Position numbers and translations under genes: made by a program
The notes under the pieces: generated by a model
The model's input: the letters and a program-made list of their open reading frames with translations, nothing else
What the model was told of the DNA's origin: nothing
Database searches by the model: none
In this document: piece after piece, positions 6,652-11,675 of the stretch
Layout of the letters: every line of letters starts with the position of its first letter
Position numbering within the stretch: the stretch's first letter is position 1
Assembly: GCA_012959845.1 (NCBI GenBank)
Contig: DUCL01000221.1
Coordinates: 1 to 11,675, forward strand
Length of the DNA stretch: 11,675 nucleotides
Reading direction: 5' to 3'
Source: Candidatus Poseidoniales archaeon
GTDB lineage: Archaea > Thermoplasmatota > Poseidoniia > Poseidoniales > Poseidoniaceae

Positions 6652-6824
6652 CAAAGCCTCCTAGATTGAAGAACTAAGGCCAGACGCTCGTCAATGGAAC
6701 CTCTAAACAAACTAACACCATAAGCGAAATTATTTATCAAATTAGAAAATCCAATAAATATACCGTTTCGAGTTATTTGCTCATCCATTATTTGTTCAAC
6801 ATATGTTTCTAATTCAATATCCAT
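6651..6824 (-). CDS. Small protein of 57 residues, first of a tandem paralogous pair
   Basis: The protein starts MDIELETYVEQIMDEQITRN and continues with GIFIGFSNLINNFAYGVSLF, ending in a charged RGSIDERLALVLQSRRL tail. I recognise no family. The first 25 residues match the following micro-protein, which argues that both are translated. ATG at 6824 is chosen because it aligns with that protein's second ATG and has the same 8-base spacing from a purine-rich site (GGATGAG here). ATG at 6830 and GTG at 6833 are alternatives. The 20-residue stretch after the shared motif is hydrophobic enough for an amphipathic or membrane-surface helix. A TATA-like box lies about 65 bases upstream. It is absent from the second paralogue only in its C-terminal half, suggesting duplication followed by truncation or divergence. 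Confidence 0.55.
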   Translation of the reverse strand: MDIELETYVEQIMDEQITRNGIFIGFSNLINNFAYGVSLFRGSIDERLALVLQSRRL

Positions 6825-6862
6825 TTCCATCACTCATCCGGCTAATCCATTGCACTCCGGTA

Positions 6863-6876
6863 ATGTAAAATGTAAA
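6863..6876. repeat. Tandem heptamer repeat near the predicted transcript start of the micro-genes
   Basis: ATGTAAA occurs twice back to back (6863-6869 and 6870-6876). It lies just downstream of the TATA-like box, where a repressor would block transcription. It is short and may be chance. Confidence 0.35.
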
Positions 6877-6884
6877 GCGCACCC

Positions 6885-6892
6885 TATATTAA
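6885..6892 (-). promoter_or_regulatory. TATA-like box for the paralogous micro-genes
   Basis: The minus-strand TTAATATA would place a transcript start near 6862, about 38 bases before the chosen ATG at 6824. That leaves room for the GGATGAG ribosome site. The rest of 6834-6952 shows no gene. Confidence 0.4.
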
Positions 6893-6931
6893 CAGGCGGT
6901 AAAGTTGCCAACACGGAGGTGTAATAATTAA

Positions 6932-6957
6932 AGTAAGTATCGCATAGAACACTTACT
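6932..6957 (-). terminator. Hairpin at the end of the AbrB-PhoU gene
   Basis: AGTAAGT (6932-6938) and ACTTACT (6951-6957) are perfect complements with a 12-base loop. The arm at 6951-6957 contains the TAA stop of the gene, and on the minus strand the hairpin is followed by the T-rich TTTAATTATT. This fits an RNA 3' end. Confidence 0.45.
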
Positions 6958-8002
6958 CTTCATTCATTCTACCTGAGAACATTTCATCGTTTACTTTCAA
7001 ATTGAGAAGTATCTCTCCAAAATCCCTCGCATAAGCACATTGGCGCCTCAGTGACTCGGATAACTTGAATTCAAACAAAATTGTAGCCGCTTTCTTGTCG
7101 CTTCTCATCAGTATTTCCTCGTGTGATTCAAGCAATTGCTGTGCTTGCTTTAACTCATTTCGAGCAGATTCAATCCTTGGTGATTGTTTGGTTCTAATAT
7201 TTATCATCAATTCTTTCAGAGCATCTAGCCATTGAGGAATTGCGCATAACGGTGCAGATTCAATGGATAATTGTGGCATTTGAAATTCTAGAAGATTGGT
7301 GCCGATTTGAAATGCGTGGTCCATCATTCGCTCTAGGCTGCGGGCCAAATTTGAATATTCAAGCGCTTGGTGTCGGCTCACTTTTAATGATGAAGCTACC
7401 AAATGGGAATCCAATGCTACCCTTACTTGCCTCTCGACCAAATATAACATCGCATCAACATCTGCTTCACGTTCAGCCACATCTTCGATTAGTTCAATGC
7501 CCTCTCCATCAAATACCAATAGAATATCTCTCATCAATGATACCAGCTGCGAATACATTCGATTCAAACTCGCATACAGAGGCATCTCTCCACTATTCAA
7601 CAAACAAACCATTCGTATTGAATTATTTTCTTCATCTATTATCTCAAAGCCACGCGTATTTTTCAAAAAGCGTCTGATTTGTGCTTGATATTGCTTGTTG
7701 TTATCGGTAAGATTGGTGATTAATATTTCATCAGCACCTGAGATGTAAGCCCCCATTAGATGATCATGCAAACTATCAAAATTAATTTCTTTACAACTAA
7801 ATATCGCTCTTTGGTATTTGTTTTCAAACATGTCAAGTGGAGTTATTCTCAAAGCACCACTGGGCCTCCAATCTATTCTAAGTGGATTTTTCGCTTGTAT
7901 TGAATTCTCAACGACCCATGCTTTGGGAAGGCTGATCGTATAGGTTGCCCCACCAGTAAGTTGCACTTTTCGCACTTCATAACCACCAGCGCCTTCAGCC
8001 AT
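6953..8002 (-). CDS. AbrB-PhoU phosphate uptake regulator
   Basis: A 349-residue protein. Residues about 8-55 (EVRKVQLTGGATYTISLPKAWV and following) form a SpoVT/AbrB swapped-hairpin DNA-binding domain. Residues about 145-240 and 255-340 are two helical PhoU-type bundles, with acidic EREADVD (178-184) and LERMMDHA (223-230) at the places where PhoU proteins bind metal. This fusion is the common archaeal form of PhoU, thought to repress or modulate phosphate-uptake genes. The start at 8002 places the AbrB domain at the N-terminus as usual; the 47 codons upstream run through the promoter region and are excluded. A CTATATAG box centred about 26 bases upstream suggests a leaderless transcript. 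It is divergent from the PiT transporter, its most likely target and partner. Confident on family, moderate on mechanism. Confidence 0.88.
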   Translation of the reverse strand: MAEGAGGYEVRKVQLTGGATYTISLPKAWVVENSIQAKNPLRIDWRPSGALRITPLDMFENKYQRAIFSCKEINFDSLHDHLMGAYISGADEILITNLTDNNKQYQAQIRRFLKNTRGFEIIDEENNSIRMVCLLNSGEMPLYASLNRMYSQLVSLMRDILLVFDGEGIELIEDVAEREADVDAMLYLVERQVRVALDSHLVASSLKVSRHQALEYSNLARSLERMMDHAFQIGTNLLEFQMPQLSIESAPLCAIPQWLDALKELMINIRTKQSPRIESARNELKQAQQLLESHEEILMRSDKKAATILFEFKLSESLRRQCAYARDFGEILLNLKVNDEMFSGRMNEE

Positions 8003-8010
8003 AAACGCAC

Positions 8011-8022
8011 CAATATATATTG
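8011..8022. promoter_or_regulatory. 12-bp AT-rich palindrome in the phosphate intergenic region
   Basis: CAATATATATTG is a perfect palindrome. Its first nine bases, CAATATATA, recur at 8049-8057 inside the PiT promoter, a spacing of 38 bases. It may be an operator for the divergent AbrB-PhoU protein. Confidence 0.4.
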
Positions 8023-8024
8023 AC

Positions 8025-8032
8025 CTATATAG
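8025..8032 (-). promoter_or_regulatory. TATA box of the AbrB-PhoU gene
   Basis: The palindromic CTATATAG is centred about 26 bases before the ATG at 8002, the expected position for a leaderless archaeal transcript. The heptamer ACCTATA overlaps it (8023-8029) and repeats at 8036-8042. Confidence 0.55.
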
Positions 8033-8048
8033 ATTACCTATAATGTTC

Positions 8049-8057
8049 AATATATAC
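8049..8057 (+). promoter_or_regulatory. TATA box of the PiT gene
   Basis: CAATATATA is centred 26 bases before the ATG at 8079. There is no GGAGG between it and the start, so a leaderless transcript is likely. Confidence 0.55.
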
Positions 8058-8078
8058 CGATAGCAACTAGAATGGTAC

Positions 8079-10172
8079 ATGGAACCAACCACCATACTTC
8101 TCGGAACTGCTTTTGTTGTGTGCGCGTATATGGCTTGGAACATAGGTGCAAACGATGTTGCAAATGCGATGGGAACTTCTGTTGGTTCGGGCGCATTGAC
8201 CCTACGTAGGGCGATTATTGTCGCTGCTGTATTCGAATTTTCAGGCGCTGTTTTCTTTGGAAGTCACGTTACTGAAACTATTAGAAAAGGTGTTTTGGAC
8301 TTTGGTGATGCTGGCTTTTCTGAAGCGTTAAGTCAAAAATTAATGTACGGATTTATGGCTGCATTATTGGCTGCTGCTATTTGGCTAACAATCGCCACAC
8401 GGTATGGTATGCCAGTCTCAACTACGCACAGTATTGTCGGTGGGGTAATCGGTATGGGATTATACATTCAACCTTCTTCTGTAAATTGGGACAAAGTACT
8501 AGAAATTGTATTGAGTTGGGTTGCATCTCCATTGTTAGGCGGCATTCTTGCATTCATTTCATTCTATGTTATCAAGCGGCTTATTTTCAATAATGAAAAC
8601 CCGCTTGCACAAACCAAAAAATTAGCGCCGATTCTTGCTTTGCCTACATTTTTTGTACTAGGTCTTGCGTTCCAATTCAAAGCACTGAAAGGATTTTATT
8701 CAAACCTTGATTCTGCAGGATACATAGACAAAGCCAGTTGGTTACCTGCTAAAGAAGGCTCCACATTCAATCCATTCGCCGATGGTGCCTGGATTCCAAT
8801 CAACAGTTTAGGCGTTGCATTGTTGGTAGGAATGATGGCCAGTTTTGTTTTGTGGATGGTTTTACGCCGCTACCAATTCAAGGAAGAAGGAATGGAAGGC
8901 GTTGAACGTGTGTTCATTTGGTTACAGATAATCACTGCTTGTTATGTAGCATTTGCACATGGTGCGAATGATGTTGCAAATGCGATTGGACCAATGGCAG
9001 CGATTTGGGATATTGCAACTTCTGCAAGTGGTACATTGTCAGATGGTGATCTTGGAGTTCCATTATTCCTATTGCTAATAGGTGGTATTGGTATTACTAT
9101 TGGTGTCGCGACATGGGGCTACAAGGTCATGGACACTATTGGTAAGAAAATAACTCATATTACCCCTTCAAGAGGTTTTGCTGCTGAGTTTGGTGCTGCG
9201 ACTACAGTACTAATCTTCTCAATGCCATTCCTAGCTGTTCCGATTTCAACAACCCACACTTTAGTCGGTGCTGTGGTTGGTGTTGGACTTGCAGGTGGTG
9301 CTGGTGCTGTTGATTTCAGAGTCTTTGCAAAGATTGCAGCAAGTTGGGTGGCAAGCCTGCCAATCGCTGGCGCAGGGGCTGTTCTTTTCGTAATCCTATT
9401 CGCTGGAACACCAGTCAATGTAGCAATAGTGACATTACTCTCAATCGCGTTAACTTTGGCGGTTGTAATGCGTCCTGACAGTGGAGAAATGAGAAAGGTG
9501 GAATTGGTGGATACTACACCATATGACACTCTGGATTCAACACCGTTTGATATGTTCTACGAGCATGCAAAGGCTGTTGAGAAGACTGTTGAGCATATGC
9601 TAACCGCCGTTACTGTGGCATCTCAAGGAAAGGATGCTAGCAAGCACATTACTGCAACGATTGCTGCTGAATTAGACGCTGATAATATCAAAACAGACCT
9701 ACGTAATCACGTAGGAACTGGAGTAAGGGTTGCAATCGGGCGAGATACATTCTTGCATATGCTTTCACGCCAAGACAGAATTGCTGATTATGCGCAAAAT
9801 GTTGCAGAACAGATTTCGTTTAGGGAATTGATGGTCGATGACAAAGCAAGAGAAAATTTGAAGGCGATGGCAGAAGCAGTTCACTTGACCGTTCAGAAGT
9901 ATTCTGAAACTGTGGACCAACTAAATTTCTTGACTCAATCTGGGTTTGCTCCGAAGCAAAAGGTTGTTCTCAATGATTTAATTATGCAGGTTAATCTTCT
10001 TGAACATGGTGCTGATGAACGCGAGAGTATTGCTGCTGCCTATGTATTCTCTGAAGGTGATGACAAACCACTTGCGGCTATGCATATGTACAGAATCCTG
10101 CAACGCTTAGACGATGTAGCAAATGCTGCTGAGAAGGCTGCAAATGCTTTCTTGCCGATGATTAACAAGTGA
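8079..10172 (+). CDS. PiT family inorganic phosphate permease fused to a PhoU-like (DUF47) domain
   Basis: A 697-residue protein. The PiT repeat signatures are present in both halves: NIGANDVANA (21-30) with STTHSIVGG (114-122), and HGANDVANAIG (294-304) with STTHTLVGAVVG (390-401). About ten to twelve membrane helices fill residues 6-462. PiT proteins bring phosphate (often as a metal-phosphate complex) into the cell with H+ or Na+. Residues about 485-697 are soluble and helical, with PhoU/DUF47 landmarks SRQDRIADYAQNVAE (563-577), LLEHGADERE (640-649) and LQRLDDVANAAEKAANA (674-690). In many genomes DUF47 is a separate gene next to pit; here it is joined, probably gating transport. The start ATG is followed directly by the first helix and the first GANDVANA. 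It is divergent from the AbrB-PhoU gene. Confidence 0.93.
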   Translation: MEPTTILLGTAFVVCAYMAWNIGANDVANAMGTSVGSGALTLRRAIIVAAVFEFSGAVFFGSHVTETIRKGVLDFGDAGFSEALSQKLMYGFMAALLAAAIWLTIATRYGMPVSTTHSIVGGVIGMGLYIQPSSVNWDKVLEIVLSWVASPLLGGILAFISFYVIKRLIFNNENPLAQTKKLAPILALPTFFVLGLAFQFKALKGFYSNLDSAGYIDKASWLPAKEGSTFNPFADGAWIPINSLGVALLVGMMASFVLWMVLRRYQFKEEGMEGVERVFIWLQIITACYVAFAHGANDVANAIGPMAAIWDIATSASGTLSDGDLGVPLFLLLIGGIGITIGVATWGYKVMDTIGKKITHITPSRGFAAEFGAATTVLIFSMPFLAVPISTTHTLVGAVVGVGLAGGAGAVDFRVFAKIAASWVASLPIAGAGAVLFVILFAGTPVNVAIVTLLSIALTLAVVMRPDSGEMRKVELVDTTPYDTLDSTPFDMFYEHAKAVEKTVEHMLTAVTVASQGKDASKHITATIAAELDADNIKTDLRNHVGTGVRVAIGRDTFLHMLSRQDRIADYAQNVAEQISFRELMVDDKARENLKAMAEAVHLTVQKYSETVDQLNFLTQSGFAPKQKVVLNDLIMQVNLLEHGADERESIAAAYVFSEGDDKPLAAMHMYRILQRLDDVANAAEKAANAFLPMINK

Positions 10173-10299
10173 TTTTGCCCTTTGGTCCAAATCGCGAAGT
10201 TGAAACATGGGTAGTATTAGCATCGGTTAACCGAGCCAGTTCCCGAAGTAGTTGCACTCGCATCTCAACAGTGGAAACCTGGCTGAGGAAGTGAACCCG
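10173..10299. other. Gene-poor gap with competing short reading frames
   Basis: The base composition looks more like coding DNA than the AT-rich gaps elsewhere in the window. On the plus strand a 41-codon frame runs from GTG 10169 to TGA 10294. It overlaps the PiT stop (GTGA) and a possible GTG start of the next gene (GTGA at 10291). On the minus strand a 33-codon frame runs from ATG 10263 to TAA 10162 (MRVQLLRELARLTDANTTHV and on). Neither has a convincing ribosome binding site or a family I recognise. I saw no tRNA-like fold. Confidence 0.4.
10223..10234. promoter_or_regulatory. 12-bp perfect palindrome upstream of the Taw1-type gene
   Basis: TCGGTTAACCGA is a perfect palindrome 66 bases before the chosen start of the radical SAM gene. 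It is a candidate binding site; no other copy was noticed in the window. Confidence 0.3.
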
Positions 10300-11307
10300 A
10301 TGGGTATGGATTTAGCACTAAAAGCAAAATTGCAAAAGCAACGTTACCACATTATTGGAGAACATGGCGGAGTCAAAACCTGCCATTGGACTAAAGAATC
10401 TCTACTACGAGACCGCCAGTGCTACAAAGGCAAATTTTACGGAGTTGCAAGCCATAGTTGCCTGCAAATGTCTCCTGTCGTCGACCAGTGTAACCTAGCA
10501 TGTACTTACTGCTGGAGAGAGCCGCATATGGACACCTTGGAATTGACCGACCAAGACCCACTGGAAATGTTATATGAGTCGGTACGAGCACAAAGAAGAC
10601 TCCTTTCCGGCTTCAAAGGCAATGATAAAGTTCCAAGAGAAAAATGGCAAGATGCTCAAAATCCAAAGCATGTTGCTATCTCTCTCAATGGAGAACCTAC
10701 TCTTTACACACGCCTTAGTGAATATATGGAGTTATGTCACGAGCACGGAATGACAACGATGTTGGTGACCAATGGCACCCTGCCTAAAGTGATCGAAAAT
10801 CTTGACGTTTTACCGACTCAACTTTATGTTTCTGTCGATGCTCCAAATAAGGAAATTTTTGATGCGGTATGCAAGCCAAAATGGAATACAAATGCATGGG
10901 ATAAATTCGAGGAGACCATCGACCTTTTGCCATCATTAGACACTAGAATCGTTTGCCGTCATACATTGATGAAAGGCATCAATATGTCTGATAAAAATAT
11001 CGAAGAGTTTGCAAAATTAGATTTGCGGGCCGACCCAGATTTCATCGAAAATAAGGGCTATGTATTCGTTGGACATAGCAGGGAAAACTTGGCCGCTGAA
11101 AATATGCCAAGTCATGAAGATATTATGGATTTTAGTAATAAAATCGCACCTTTGACCGCAAGAAAAGTTCTCTCCGATTCAAGACCTAGTAGAGTTGCAT
11201 TGGTTGGTACTGAAATATCACCAATGCCGATTCCTGTTGCCACCAAATTCTTCCCCGAAGACTTGGGAATTGCACCATCTGTCAAACACTTGACTATGGC
11301 TAATTGA
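10300..11307 (+). CDS. taw1: 4-demethylwyosine synthase (Taw1/TYW1-type radical SAM tRNA-modifying enzyme)
   Basis: A 335-residue protein. The enzyme builds the tricyclic wyosine base from N1-methylguanosine-37 of tRNA-Phe, using pyruvate and S-adenosylmethionine. The radical SAM cluster motif is CNLACTYC (Cys64, 68, 71). Three further cysteines (28, 41, 54) have the spacing of the second iron-sulfur cluster, and Lys43 in CYK corresponds to the lysine reported to bind pyruvate in the Methanocaldococcus enzyme. Other TYW1 motifs are SLNGEPTLY, LVTNGT, LYVSVDAP, RHTLMKGINM and FIENKGYVFVGHSR. There is no flavodoxin domain, as expected for archaea. The ATG at 10300 follows GAGGAAGTGA. ATG at 10306 would give cysteine numbers identical to those I recall for M. 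jannaschii, and GTG at 10291 or TTG at 10252 are less likely. It is convergent with the next gene, stop against stop. Confidence 0.93.
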   Translation: MGMDLALKAKLQKQRYHIIGEHGGVKTCHWTKESLLRDRQCYKGKFYGVASHSCLQMSPVVDQCNLACTYCWREPHMDTLELTDQDPLEMLYESVRAQRRLLSGFKGNDKVPREKWQDAQNPKHVAISLNGEPTLYTRLSEYMELCHEHGMTTMLVTNGTLPKVIENLDVLPTQLYVSVDAPNKEIFDAVCKPKWNTNAWDKFEETIDLLPSLDTRIVCRHTLMKGINMSDKNIEEFAKLDLRADPDFIENKGYVFVGHSRENLAAENMPSHEDIMDFSNKIAPLTARKVLSDSRPSRVALVGTEISPMPIPVATKFFPEDLGIAPSVKHLTMAN

Positions 11308-11675
11308 TTATTCAGCAGGAAATAATAGTGGGGAATCTCCCTCAAACCATTGCTTGTTTTTGTTCATACAAATTTTGAACTCATCGCTTGCGAGGTTGTT
11401 GGCTAACCAATCATGAACATTTGTCCAAGGTTGAATATCAAACCAATCTCTATCATGGTTAGCGAATTGGCGAACAAAGGGAAAAAGTGAATCATTTAGA
11501 TTTTCATTAAGTCCAATATTCTGCAGATTAGCATCTAAATCTTCAAGATACTTTAGTGCAGCATTTCTTTGTTCTAGCACATCAATATCCTCATACCGAT
11601 TCGGATATTTGTAGCGGTCCAGGTGGAATTTAAATTCAAAATCATTTCTTTCAATCCAAATTGATTCCTCTTCAC
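11308..11675 (-). CDS. Glutathione S-transferase-like protein, C-terminal part (cut by window edge)
   Basis: The frame is open to the window end, giving 121 residues of the C-terminus; the GTG at 11580 is internal, not the start. The residues FKFHLDRYKYPNRY, then LEQRNAALKYLEDLDANLQ, then LFPFVRQFANHDRDWF and PWTNVHDWLANNLASDEFKI follow the helical C-terminal domain of a glutathione S-transferase group common in marine bacteria, including the ending 'W..GD.PLLFP'. The N-terminal thioredoxin-fold domain would lie outside the window. GSTs conjugate or reduce substrates with glutathione, which most archaea lack, so the cofactor and role are uncertain and transfer from bacteria is plausible. The TAA stop adjoins the Taw1-type gene's TGA. 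Confidence 0.7.
   Translation of the reverse strand, partial: EEESIWIERNDFEFKFHLDRYKYPNRYEDIDVLEQRNAALKYLEDLDANLQNIGLNENLNDSLFPFVRQFANHDRDWFDIQPWTNVHDWLANNLASDEFKICMNKNKQWFEGDSPLLFPAE

Noticed and set aside
7240..7677. Plus-strand open frame of 145 codons
   Set aside because: Antisense to the PhoU domain; low-complexity translation and no start signals.
8003..8143. N-terminal extension of 47 residues on the AbrB-PhoU protein
   Set aside because: It would run through both promoters and into the PiT gene. The AbrB domain normally begins within the first ten residues, as it does with the ATG at 8002.
10173..10299. Possible tRNA or structured RNA in the gap
   Set aside because: No cloverleaf or TTCRANY-like arm with a matching acceptor stem could be formed; only the 12-bp palindrome stands out.
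11308..11580. A complete 90-residue protein starting at GTG 11580
   Set aside because: The frame stays open to the window edge, and the residues upstream (HLDRYKYPNRYEDID) continue the glutathione transferase similarity, so the gene is partial.

Overview
The window reads as a piece of a marine euryarchaeal genome, most likely Candidatus Poseidoniales (Marine Group II) or a relative. This is inferred from gene content and signals, not from a phylogenetic marker. Archaeal pointers are the short Taw1-type 4-demethylwyosine synthase with its extra iron-sulfur cluster cysteines, an AbrB-PhoU phosphate regulator, TATA-like boxes about 25 bases ahead of start codons (leaderless transcripts), and GGAGG/GGTGA ribosome binding sites inside operons. 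Base composition is AT-leaning and genes are tightly packed. A glutathione transferase-like end and a ChrR-like cupin look bacterial in flavour and may have been acquired.

Left edge (1-821): a small winged-helix-like protein on the minus strand is flanked on both sides by related G5/C5 inverted repeats. A ChrR-like cupin is encoded divergently on the plus strand. The cupin meets the next operon end to end with no gap between stop codons.

Centre left (822-6458, minus): a translationally coupled operon encodes an ABC ATPase, a 1215-residue permease with two FtsX/MacB modules, a second ABC ATPase with a C-terminal zinc ribbon, and a three-helix DUF3817 protein. The permease carries a pentapeptide-repeat domain inside its second extracytoplasmic domain, and all six of its cysteines lie outside the membrane. 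The two ATPases probably form a heterodimer that drives one fused permease. The substrate is unknown.

Centre (6459-6952, minus): two overlapping micro-genes encode 57- and 34-residue proteins that are paralogues of each other. They have a TATA-like box, a tandem heptamer repeat near the predicted transcript start and, for the second, a strong ribosome binding site. I recognise no family.

Centre right (6953-10172): an AbrB-PhoU regulator and a PiT phosphate permease with a fused PhoU-like C-terminal domain diverge from a 76-bp intergenic region holding two TATA-like boxes and AT-rich palindromes. This looks like a phosphate uptake and regulation module.

Right (10173-11675): a roughly 127-bp stretch with competing short reading frames and a 12-bp palindrome precedes the Taw1-type radical SAM enzyme. 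That gene again abuts, stop to stop, a convergent glutathione transferase-like gene cut by the window edge.
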